This document shows positions 1-6,999 of a stretch of 64,000 nt of DNA, one piece after another. A model generated the notes under the pieces. The model was not told the origin of the DNA. It did not search any database and worked only from the letters and a program-made list of their open reading frames with translations. The stretch is from DQWO01 sp964478545 (GTDB lineage: Bacteria; Desulfobacterota; Anaeroferrophillalia; Anaeroferrophillales; Anaeroferrophillaceae): assembly GCA_964478545.1 (NCBI GenBank), contig CAYZIS010000006.1, forward strand, positions 1 through 64,000, given 5' to 3'. Position numbers and translations under genes: made by a program. Positions within the stretch are counted from its first letter, which is position 1. Each line of letters starts with the position of its first letter.

Positions 1-90
1 GCTCCTTTGTCTTGGTGGGTAAAGATGCAATTGTACTACAAGTAGCTTGCTCTTTAACCAACCAATTAAAGTTGCACTTACGAGTTGAAT
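1..90 (-). other. candidate integron attC site (partial, runs off window edge)
   Basis: On the minus strand, the end of the acyltransferase cassette contains ATTCAAC (plus-strand GTTGAAT at 84-90), which fits the RYYYAAC/GTTRRRY attC core consensus. It overlaps the last codons of the gene, as attC sites often do. About 10 nt further on there is a small hairpin with CTTTAA and TTAAAG arms. The second core site would lie beyond position 1, so the site cannot be verified. The call leans mainly on its position next to an integron integrase. Confidence 0.3.
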
Positions 91-941
91 TCAAGACCAT
101 TTATAAATCGAAGTCGTAAGATTCTACGATTAGATAAAGACAAAACAGCTGCGCCTACCCCCATTAGATAAGTACCGAAAACATAGTCGTGTTTCATGTT
201 AGTACCAAATAATTTCATTAGAGTATATATTTCAATAAAATGAAATATACACCCCACAAAAAACAAACCTAGGCCATAAACAAACCATTTTTCATTAGGC
301 TTATTTTTGGAAAGGAAATAACCCGATGAAAATAGCAATGTACTGAAAAACGGTCCGTTACGAGTATTGAAATCCACGTTAAAACCTATCGGTGTGTCTA
401 CATAAGACTTAAATAAAACTCCAACCACATACAGAGAAAACGCGAATATTAAGAGTGATTTGTCAGCTTTTCGATTAACGAATACGAGAGAGATATATAA
501 TGAAAACAACAACCCGACAAGAAACCAGAGATGTACTTTTGTACCCTGTAAAAAAAGTTTTCCTGGTTCCTCCAGCAAGTTTAACGCATTCCAATAAGCA
601 ACCTTGATTGGTCCTAACAGGCCATACTCAAAAATGGCCGATAGGTTATATGGAAGAAGATAAATAAAAGACCAAGCTAAGAAAATAGTAGAAATTCGAA
701 GAGCCATAGCTTTTGTAACACTGAACGGATCTTCACCACTTCTAATTTTTAGCCCCCAGAAAAAACCCGAAATCACGAAGAAAAATGGTACAGCAAATCG
801 AGCCAACTGGTTGATTATAATACTAGCACGATAATAAGTGTCGCTATTGTAGGGATTGTTTGCAAAGGGAGTTGTATGTATTACAATCACTGAAATAATT
901 GCTAGCAGCCTGATACTATCTACACTTTCTATCCGTTTCAT
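78..941 (-). CDS. acyltransferase 3 family membrane protein, probably an integron cassette gene, C-terminally short
   Basis: This 287-residue, strongly hydrophobic protein resembles the acyltransferase 3 family (OafA/WecH-like O-acetyltransferases of surface polysaccharides). It has the family N-terminus with Arg near residue 11, His22 and an FFFVISGFFWG segment near residue 55, then many membrane helices. Family members are usually 330-370 residues; this one stops without the last helices, and its final residues read into a putative attC core. The gene diverges from the integron integrase, the usual orientation of a first cassette, and is visibly more AT-rich than the chromosomal genes that follow. 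Substrate cannot be inferred. It may be truncated or simply a short variant. Confidence 0.65.
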   Translation of the reverse strand: MKRIESVDSIRLLAIISVIVIHTTPFANNPYNSDTYYRASIIINQLARFAVPFFFVISGFFWGLKIRSGEDPFSVTKAMALRISTIFLAWSFIYLLPYNLSAIFEYGLLGPIKVAYWNALNLLEEPGKLFLQGTKVHLWFLVGLLFSLYISLVFVNRKADKSLLIFAFSLYVVGVLFKSYVDTPIGFNVDFNTRNGPFFSTLLFSSGYFLSKNKPNEKWFVYGLGLFFVGCIFHFIEIYTLMKLFGTNMKHDYVFGTYLMGVGAAVLSLSNRRILRLRFINGLEFNS

Positions 942-956
942 TGTGTTATCCGAGTT

Positions 957-963
957 TTATAAC
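957..963 (-). other. candidate attI/cassette crossover core
   Basis: On the minus strand GTTATAA lies 15 nt upstream of the cassette ATG, between integrase and cassette, where the attI junction is expected. It matches the GTTRRRY core only in part (two positions deviate), so this is a positional guess. Confidence 0.2.
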
Positions 964-970
964 ATATATA

Positions 971-995
971 TTATCAGGCCATATTGACCTGATAA
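971..995. promoter_or_regulatory. perfect 8-bp inverted repeat in the integrase-cassette intergenic region
   Basis: TTATCAGG (971-978) and CCTGATAA (988-995) form a perfect inverted repeat with a 9-nt spacer. It lies between the divergent acyltransferase and integrase genes, so it could be an operator for the integrase promoter, a folded part of attI, or a transcript hairpin. No LexA-type CTGT-N8-ACAG box was seen. Confidence 0.4.
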
Positions 996-1084
996 GTTGA
1001 TATCTAATGGTCTTTATGGTAATATTGCCTTCTCTGAATATCAAATATAAAATATACATTCACCATACTTTGCAGGAAGAGAAA

Positions 1085-2074
1085 ATGTCAATACAAAACC
1101 AGCCAAAACTGTTGGATGAGCTGAATATGGTCATGCGTCGGCGGCATTATTCCATCCATACCGAACGGTCTTACTCCGAATGGGTCAGAAGATATGTTCA
1201 TTTCCATAAGATGCAGAACCGCCATGAATTGATGAAGGACAAAGACCGTAAGGTAGAAGATTTTTTAATGTATCTCGCGGTTGAGGGCAAAGTTGCTCCG
1301 GCAACCCAGAATCAGGCTCTGAATGCGTTGGTATTTTTCTATCGCCATGTGTTGAAGGATTCATTGGGAGAGAATATCAGGGCTGAACGGGCCGTGAGGA
1401 AGGTTCGGGTACCGGTGGTCATGACCCGGGATGAGGTAAATCAGGTGATTGCGGCGATGGGCGGAGTGCCACAACTGGTAGCTAAATTATTGTACGGTAG
1501 TGGCTTGCGGATTACGGAAGCTCTGCGATTACGGGTTCAGGAGATCGATTTCGCGATGAAACAATTGACGGTGAGGAGCGGTAAGGGGGATAAAGACCGG
1601 GTAACGACTTTCCCAGCCTCGATTATTCCGCTTTTACAGAATCATTTGGAAAAAGTCAGATTGTTCCATCGGAAAGATCTCGCTGAGGGGTATGGAGAAG
1701 TCTATTTGCCGCATGCGCTGACGAAAAAATACCGGAAAGCGGCCCGTGAATGGGGCTGGCAGTATGTGTTTCCTTCAAGCAATCTTTCAACTGATCCACA
1801 TAGCGGGGTGGTGCGGCGGCATCATATCGATCCCAGTGTGGTCAATAAGGCAATTCGGCGGGCGGTGCGTCTGGTTGGTATAGACAAACGGGTGACAGCC
1901 CATACCTTTCGCCATAGTTTTGCCACTCATCTACTGCAGCGGGGTACGGATATTCGGACAATCCAAGCTTTGCTGGGACATAATGATGTGAAAACCACGG
2001 AAATCTATACACATGTGCTGAAACAGGGAGGCCATGGCGTTGTCAGCCCACTGGATGACTTGGTTTTCAAATAA
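1085..2074 (+). CDS. intI: integron integrase (tyrosine recombinase IntI)
   Basis: This 329-residue tyrosine recombinase would recombine attI and attC sites to capture and shuffle gene cassettes. The catalytic set is visible: Arg142 (SGLRITE), His273 and Arg276 (HTFRHSF), His299 (LLGHND) and the nucleophile Tyr308 (EIYTHV). The IntI-specific insert that separates integron integrases from XerC/D is also present around residues 207-230 (ALTKKYRKAAREW, then WQYVFPS). The N-terminal SAM-like core-binding domain spans about residues 8-95. The ATG at 1085 is chosen over an in-frame start at 1007 because AGGAAGAG sits just before it and the length then fits the family. The gene looks intact and diverges from the acyltransferase cassette. 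The cassette array presumably continues beyond position 1. Confidence 0.92.
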   Translation: MSIQNQPKLLDELNMVMRRRHYSIHTERSYSEWVRRYVHFHKMQNRHELMKDKDRKVEDFLMYLAVEGKVAPATQNQALNALVFFYRHVLKDSLGENIRAERAVRKVRVPVVMTRDEVNQVIAAMGGVPQLVAKLLYGSGLRITEALRLRVQEIDFAMKQLTVRSGKGDKDRVTTFPASIIPLLQNHLEKVRLFHRKDLAEGYGEVYLPHALTKKYRKAAREWGWQYVFPSSNLSTDPHSGVVRRHHIDPSVVNKAIRRAVRLVGIDKRVTAHTFRHSFATHLLQRGTDIRTIQALLGHNDVKTTEIYTHVLKQGGHGVVSPLDDLVFK

Positions 2075-2294
2075 GAAAACAAAATACTCATGTATTTCTG
2101 TACGGCAATTTATTTTGATACTGCTTGTCCATTTGTTTCGGTGAGATTTTCTGTCTGTGTATCGCTATGGCTTTGTGTACAATATAACCGCTTGTATTTA
2201 GACCTGATTTTTGCTATGCAGTTGTGCTTGATTTTATCAGCCAGGCGGCAATATCAGCCTTTCAGTGAAGAAAATAGTGAACCTGATGATTTAT

Positions 2295-2302
2295 GGAGGT
2301 GG
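2295..2302 (+). promoter_or_regulatory. ribosome binding site fixing the etfB start
   Basis: GGAGGTGG lies 5 nt before the ATG at 2308. An in-frame ATG at 2293 overlaps this site and is not the likely start. Confidence 0.7.
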
Positions 2303-2307
2303 ACTTC

Positions 2308-3177
2308 ATGGGTTTGAACATCATCGTTACGGTTAAACAGGTACCAGATACGCATAATGTATCGGGAGATGCCATGAAAGAGGATGGTACGGTCAACCGT
2401 GCCGCCCTGCCGGCAATTTTTAATCCGGAGGATCTCAACGCCCTGGAAGAGGCTTTGAAAATCAAGGAACAGGTTGGGGGGGTGGTCACCTGCATTTCCA
2501 TGGGGCCGCCCAATGCCGCCGAAGTCTTGAAGGAATGTCTGTATCGTGGTGCCGACGATGTTATTTTGGTGTCCGATCGTCGTTTTGCCGGGGCTGACAC
2601 CTTGGCAACCTCCTATGCTCTCAAATGCGCCATTGAAAAAGTTGGTGACTACGATCTGATTCTCTGCGGTCGTCAGGCCATTGACGGGGATACAGCTCAA
2701 GTGGGGCCGCAGACAGCGGAAAAGCTCAAGATCAATCAACTTACCTGCATTTCAGCGGTAACGGCAGTTGATGATAATTCGATTACCGTCAAGCGCTTGG
2801 TGGAGGATGGTTATGAAATTGTTAAAAGCAGGTTTCCGGTATTGCTCACCGTAACCTCGGTTGCCAATGAACCGCGCTCAGCCAACGCTAAAAAAGTGAT
2901 GACCTATAAAAATATTGGTAAAGAGGTCTGCAATTCTTCCTACGATGAAGCGTATCTGTCGCCCGGGGTTTGTGGGGTTGTCAGCCATATCAAGGAATGG
3001 AATGTGGAAGCCATCGGTGCGGATCCCGAGCGGTGCGGACTGTCCGGTTCCCCGACTAAAGTGAAAAAAATTCATAGTGTGGTGTTGACGGCCTGTGAAA
3101 GTAAACAGGTGCCAAATACGGATGTGGGAATTGCCGATTTAATGCACGAACTTATTGAAGAGAATATCATCGGATAG
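2308..3177 (+). CDS. etfB: electron transfer flavoprotein subunit beta
   Basis: Beta subunit of the soluble heterodimeric electron transfer flavoprotein, which takes electrons from acyl-CoA dehydrogenases and passes them to a quinone oxidoreductase or other acceptor. The N-terminus (IIVTVKQVPDT) and the nucleotide-binding signature GRQAIDGDTAQVGPQ (about residues 118-132) are diagnostic. At 289 residues it is somewhat longer than the common 250-260. It is followed after 9 nt by etfA and then an acyl-CoA dehydrogenase, so the three almost certainly form one operon for fatty-acid or aromatic acyl-CoA oxidation. No promoter was identified in the 230 bp upstream. Confidence 0.93.
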   Translation: MGLNIIVTVKQVPDTHNVSGDAMKEDGTVNRAALPAIFNPEDLNALEEALKIKEQVGGVVTCISMGPPNAAEVLKECLYRGADDVILVSDRRFAGADTLATSYALKCAIEKVGDYDLILCGRQAIDGDTAQVGPQTAEKLKINQLTCISAVTAVDDNSITVKRLVEDGYEIVKSRFPVLLTVTSVANEPRSANAKKVMTYKNIGKEVCNSSYDEAYLSPGVCGVVSHIKEWNVEAIGADPERCGLSGSPTKVKKIHSVVLTACESKQVPNTDVGIADLMHELIEENIIG

Positions 3178-3186
3178 GAGCGGGAA

Positions 3187-4200
3187 ATGGGCACTGGAAA
3201 AAATGTGATGGTTTTTATTGAAACCCGGCGTGGCAAGATTGCTGATGTCAGCCTGGAGCTGATCAGTGCGGCCAATCGTTTGGCCGGAAAACTGGGTGGT
3301 TCAGTGGAAGCGGTTGCCATAGGATATAAGCTGCATGATGAATTGAAGACTTTGGGCCAATACGGCTGTGGCCGGGTTTATTACACCGATGATGAACGGT
3401 TGGCTCATTTTACCTCGATTCCCTATGCCAAAACCGTGGTTCGGACCGTTCGGGAATATCAGCCCGGGGTGGTGCTTTTCGGGGCCACGACCATGGGTCG
3501 GGATGTGGCTCCGCAGGTGGCGTCGACCCTGATGTGCGGCCTGACTGCCGATTGTACCGATCTTCAGATCGGCGAGCATGACCTCAAAGATGTCCATTAT
3601 GAAAACACACTGATGCAAATCCGTCCGGCTTTTGGTGGTAATATTGTCGCCACCATCGTCTCTCCCGAGAGTGTGCCCAGCATGGCAACGGTGCGGGAAG
3701 GGGTGATGAAAATGATTGAGCCAGATCCCAAAAAATCGGTGGAAATCATTAATGAGCCCTGCCAGGTTGCTGCTGCTGATTTTTTGACCGAAATTCTGGA
3801 AGTGGTGTCCGAGGAAAAACAGGTTAACCTGAAAGCGGCCCAGATCATTGTTTCCGCCGGAATGGGTGCCAACGATCCGGATGGCTTGGCTCTGGTCAGG
3901 GAGTTGGCCAAGGTTCTGGGTGGGGAGCTGGGATGTTCCCGGCCGGTGGTGGATTCCGGGGTGCTGGCCAAAGACCATCAGGTTGGTCAGACTGGAACTA
4001 CGGTCCGTCCTAATCTCTATATCGCCTGTGGAATTTCAGGGCAGATTCAGCACCGGGCCGGGATGTCAGAGGCCAAGCGTATTATTGCTATTAACAAAGA
4101 TCCCCAGGCGCCGATTTTTGCTATCGCCCACTATGCTATTGTCGGGGATGTTAAAAATGTGCTGGCGAAGATGATCAAAGCCTATAAAAACAAAGCATAG
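3187..4200 (+). CDS. etfA: electron transfer flavoprotein subunit alpha
   Basis: Alpha subunit of the electron transfer flavoprotein, which carries the FAD. The C-terminal FAD domain is clear: GQTGTTVRPNLYIACGISG (about residues 270-288), QHRAGM, then INKDPQAPIF and an AHYAIVGDV tail. The 337-residue length is normal. AGGAGCGGGAA before the ATG is a good ribosome site. No extra N-terminal ferredoxin domain is present, so this is the plain EtfA type. It sits between etfB and the acyl-CoA dehydrogenase, with gaps of 9 and 10 nt. Confidence 0.94.
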   Translation: MGTGKNVMVFIETRRGKIADVSLELISAANRLAGKLGGSVEAVAIGYKLHDELKTLGQYGCGRVYYTDDERLAHFTSIPYAKTVVRTVREYQPGVVLFGATTMGRDVAPQVASTLMCGLTADCTDLQIGEHDLKDVHYENTLMQIRPAFGGNIVATIVSPESVPSMATVREGVMKMIEPDPKKSVEIINEPCQVAAADFLTEILEVVSEEKQVNLKAAQIIVSAGMGANDPDGLALVRELAKVLGGELGCSRPVVDSGVLAKDHQVGQTGTTVRPNLYIACGISGQIQHRAGMSEAKRIIAINKDPQAPIFAIAHYAIVGDVKNVLAKMIKAYKNKA

Positions 4201-4210
4201 GAGTCCGATA

Positions 4211-5944
4211 ATGTCAAATTTTTATCGTGATAATGCAGATATTCTCTTCCACATAAAAAACATGGATTTGAGCCGGATTATTGATTTGAAAGAAGATGGG
4301 TTTGCCGAAAAGGATGCCTATCCCTACGCTCCCCAAGACGAGGATGATACCAAGGATAATTACGATCGGGTGTTGGAGATTGTCGGTGAAATTGCCGGGG
4401 AGTTTGCCGCCCCCCGGGCCCGTGAAGTTGATGAAGAGGGGGCGATGTTTGCCGATGGTGAAGTGACGTATCCCAAGGGGATACAGGAAACGCTTGCCAG
4501 GATTAATCAGGCCGATCTGGCCGGTTTTATCATGCCGCGCAAATATGGCGGAATCAATATGCCCATGACCATCTTTTCCGCCGCTATTGAGATGGTTTCT
4601 CGGGCCGATGCCTCTTTGATGCTGGTTTTCGGCTTGCAGGGTCTGAGTGGTACCATCTGTAGGTTTGGTTCGGAAGATCAGAAAAAAAGATTTCTCCCTC
4701 GTTTTGCCACCGGTGAAATTTTCGGTTCCATGGCTTTGACCGAGCCTGATGCAGGCTCTGACCTGCAGTCGGTGATGCTCAGGGCCTTCCAGGATGAGGA
4801 TGGACAATGGCGCTTGAATGGGGTGAAGCGTTTTATTACCAACGGCTGTGGAGATATTTCCCTGGTCATGGCCCGTTCCGAAGAGGGGACAACCAGTGGT
4901 CGGGGATTATCCCTGTTTATCTATGAACGCGACGGCGATATGAAGGTCCGGCGCATAGAACATAAGCTGGGGATTACCGGGTCGCCCACCTGTGAGTTGC
5001 AGTTTAACAACGCCAAAGCGGAATTGCTGGGTAAACGGAAACTCGGCCTGATCAAGTATACCATCTACCTGATGAATGGCGCCCGTTTGGCGGTGGCGGC
5101 TCAGTCTGTGGGTATTGCCGAGGCCGCTTACCGGGAAGCTTATGCCTACGCCAATGATCGGGTACAGTTTAAAAAACCGGTTCGTGATTTTGCCGTTATC
5201 TCCGAAATGCTGACGGAAATGAAGATTTCCATTGAAGCAGCCCGCTGCCTGGTTTATGAAACCTCGTGTATTGTTGATATCAAGGAAGGCATCGAGGACC
5301 GGATCGAGAAGCATCCGAACCGGGCCGCCGATCTGAAAGATGACCTGAAGCGTTATACCCGTTTTGCTTCCCTGTTCACGCCGTTGGTTAAGAGTTCCAG
5401 TGCCGAGATGGCCAACAAGGTCTGCTACGATGCCATCCAGGTGCATGGCGGGGTTGGTTTTACCAAAGAATTTGATGTGGAACGCCATTACCGTGATGCC
5501 CGGATAACCAATATTTATGAGGGAACAACCCAGTTGCAGGTGCTGGCTGCCATGGGTGGTGTGATTGGCGGGGTGCTTTCTGAGCGGCTCAATGAGTATG
5601 AGGAAGACAGTGATTTTTCAGCTATTTCTGAGCTTTTTCAGCCGGTCCAGAAAATGCGAACCCAGCTGGAGATGGCTATTTCCCATATCAAGGAGAAAGG
5701 GGATGCCGGTTATCAGGAATTTCATGCCACCCGACTGGTTAATATGGCCATGGATGTTATTAACAGCTACCTGCTGTGTCGAAAGGCTCTTTTGTCGGAA
5801 CGTAAAAAAACGGTGGCGAAACTGTATATTTCAAAGGCATTGTATCGGGTGAAGTCAAGTTTGGACTATATCCTGGCTGATGATGATGGCTTTCTTCAAT
5901 TGCACAAAGCGGTTATTGATGCCGAAGAAGTGGTTGAATCTTAA
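4211..5944 (+). CDS. acyl-CoA dehydrogenase (long form with C-terminal extension)
   Basis: FAD-dependent acyl-CoA dehydrogenase that introduces the alpha-beta double bond in acyl-CoA and hands electrons to the EtfAB encoded just upstream. The N-terminal helical, middle beta (MALTEPDAGSDLQSVML near residue 173) and C-terminal helical domains are present, with a catalytic-base candidate at Glu437 in NIYEGTTQLQ. At 577 residues it exceeds the roughly 380 of short-chain enzymes; about 130 residues after the core form an extra helical region, as in the larger FadE/AidB-like branch. Substrate chain length cannot be told. AGGAGTCC precedes the ATG, 10 nt after etfA. It is the last gene of the operon. 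Confidence 0.88.
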   Translation: MSNFYRDNADILFHIKNMDLSRIIDLKEDGFAEKDAYPYAPQDEDDTKDNYDRVLEIVGEIAGEFAAPRAREVDEEGAMFADGEVTYPKGIQETLARINQADLAGFIMPRKYGGINMPMTIFSAAIEMVSRADASLMLVFGLQGLSGTICRFGSEDQKKRFLPRFATGEIFGSMALTEPDAGSDLQSVMLRAFQDEDGQWRLNGVKRFITNGCGDISLVMARSEEGTTSGRGLSLFIYERDGDMKVRRIEHKLGITGSPTCELQFNNAKAELLGKRKLGLIKYTIYLMNGARLAVAAQSVGIAEAAYREAYAYANDRVQFKKPVRDFAVISEMLTEMKISIEAARCLVYETSCIVDIKEGIEDRIEKHPNRAADLKDDLKRYTRFASLFTPLVKSSSAEMANKVCYDAIQVHGGVGFTKEFDVERHYRDARITNIYEGTTQLQVLAAMGGVIGGVLSERLNEYEEDSDFSAISELFQPVQKMRTQLEMAISHIKEKGDAGYQEFHATRLVNMAMDVINSYLLCRKALLSERKKTVAKLYISKALYRVKSSLDYILADDDGFLQLHKAVIDAEEVVES

Positions 5945-6138
5945 GAAGGATCGTCAGGAACTTGCTGAGGAACGATCTGAATTAAGTTATTAGCTTTTAG
6001 CCGTTAGCTATTAGTTCAATGATTGCATGATGTTGACCATTGCGAGCGTTCATCAGTCAGGACTTGTTTCTCAGTAACGTAATGCCCTGGTTTTTCAAAG
6101 CTAAACGCTGATAGCTCAACTTAGGAACGTTTTTACCG
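5945..6138. other. intergenic region without a recognised gene
   Basis: AT-rich spacer after the acyl-CoA dehydrogenase. It contains short repetitive TTAGCTTTTAGCC/GTTAGCTATTAG runs near 5987-6015, similar in flavour to TCAGCTTTTAG...GGCTGACAGCTAACAG near 52320-52388. No supported ORF was seen. Confidence 0.4.
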
Positions 6139-6169
6139 GAAGCCGCCGTCAAGGTGGCTTCTTTTTTTT
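6139..6169 (+). terminator. rho-independent terminator
   Basis: GAAGCCGCC pairs with GGTGGCTTC (one G-U pair) around a 5-nt loop and is followed by eight T residues. It probably ends the etfB-etfA-dehydrogenase transcript about 190 nt after its last stop codon. Confidence 0.75.
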
Positions 6170-6225
6170 CGGTTTTGAATAAAAAGCAGGTGGATTCACC
6201 CGCAGAGGCCGGACTGCGGTAATTC

Positions 6226-6255
6226 TTGACAATGATCGGCAAAAATCATTATGAT
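6226..6255 (+). promoter_or_regulatory. sigma-70 type promoter
   Basis: TTGACA (6226-6231), an 18-nt spacer and TATGAT (6250-6255) form a near-consensus promoter. It lies just after the terminator and 214 nt upstream of the nuclease-lipoprotein pair. The repeat element at 6271-6445 would then fall inside the 5' untranslated region. Confidence 0.55.
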
Positions 6256-6270
6256 AGTTGATAAATAATT

Positions 6271-6445
6271 CAACTTTCTGATTTGTATTGCCAGGAATAT
6301 GACAGGATGTTCGGGCTTGGTTCCAAGCGGTATTGGCCGCCGAACGAATCACCACGATGGTGATTCGCGGCGGACGCCTCGGAAGCCATGCCGGAACATC
6401 CCTCTAAATTTTTTAGCTGTATTTAGAATAACTCAGAAAGTTGAG
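6271..6445 (+). repeat. family A interspersed palindromic repeat, copy 1 (MITE-like)
   Basis: Non-coding 175-bp element bounded by CAACTTTCTGA (6271-6281) and TCAGAAAGTTGAG (6433-6445), which are inverted copies of each other. Inside are two nested inverted repeats: GGATGTTC (6305-6312) with GAACATCC (6394-6401), and GAATCACC (6346-6353) with GGTGATTC (6359-6366). The same ends and nested blocks recur in inverse orientation at 56502-56761. It has no transposase gene; mobility in trans is inferred. Confidence 0.75.
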
Positions 6446-6468
6446 TAAATAATCGATAAGGGTGAAAG

Positions 6469-6999
6469 ATGAAGAAGATTTGTTTAGCGGTTCTGGCTAT
6501 TTTGTTTCTGGCTCTGACCCCGGTGATGGCAAAACCTCCAGTGGCCGTGTATTTCAGCCCCAATGGTGGTGCCGAGAAAGCGGTGGTGCAGGTTATGGAT
6601 CAGGCGCAGCACAGTATTCAGGCAGCGGTGTATTTCTTTACCAGCCGGACGGTGGCCAAAGCCCTGCTGCGGGCCGGGAAACGGGGTGTCAAGATTTCCG
6701 TGATTCTGGATGGTAATGATGAAAGCGAATATTCCAAAGGGTTTTATTTGTCTAAACGGGGTATTGCCGTCCGCTATGCCCGCGGATTGCGGCGTCAAGG
6801 AAAGAAAATATCTTATGGTTTGATGCATGATAAGTTTGCGGTGATCGATGGGCATCTGGTGGTCACCGGTTCCTATAACTGGACGGTATCCGCGGAACGC
6901 TGGAACTATGAAAATCTTCTGGTGATTGATTCGGCTTCCCTGGCTTCACGTTATGAACAGGAGTTTAATAAAATATGGTCCAGAACTTTTATAAAGTAG
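6469..6999 (+). CDS. secreted phospholipase D-like nuclease (single HKD domain)
   Basis: A 176-residue protein with a signal peptide (about residues 1-21, MKKICLAVL core, cleavage near VMA-K) followed by one phospholipase D-type domain. The HKD motif is His120, Lys122 and Asp127 in MHDKFAVIDG, followed by VTGSYNWT. Small single-HKD exported proteins of this size belong to the Nuc/EndA group, which act as dimers and cleave DNA non-specifically; a phosphodiesterase on lipids is the alternative. The protein should be periplasmic. Its 3' end overlaps the next gene by 25 nt in another frame, implying co-expression from the promoter at 6226. Confidence 0.85.
   Translation: MKKICLAVLAILFLALTPVMAKPPVAVYFSPNGGAEKAVVQVMDQAQHSIQAAVYFFTSRTVAKALLRAGKRGVKISVILDGNDESEYSKGFYLSKRGIAVRYARGLRRQGKKISYGLMHDKFAVIDGHLVVTGSYNWTVSAERWNYENLLVIDSASLASRYEQEFNKIWSRTFIK

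Noticed and set aside
2090..2317. Open frame upstream of etfB on the plus strand
   Set aside because: Cys-rich, no family look, no ribosome site, and it overlaps the true etfB start.
3301..3978. Long minus-strand open frame inside etfA
   Set aside because: It is antisense to a well-conserved gene and rich in His and Gly, as expected for a shadow frame.
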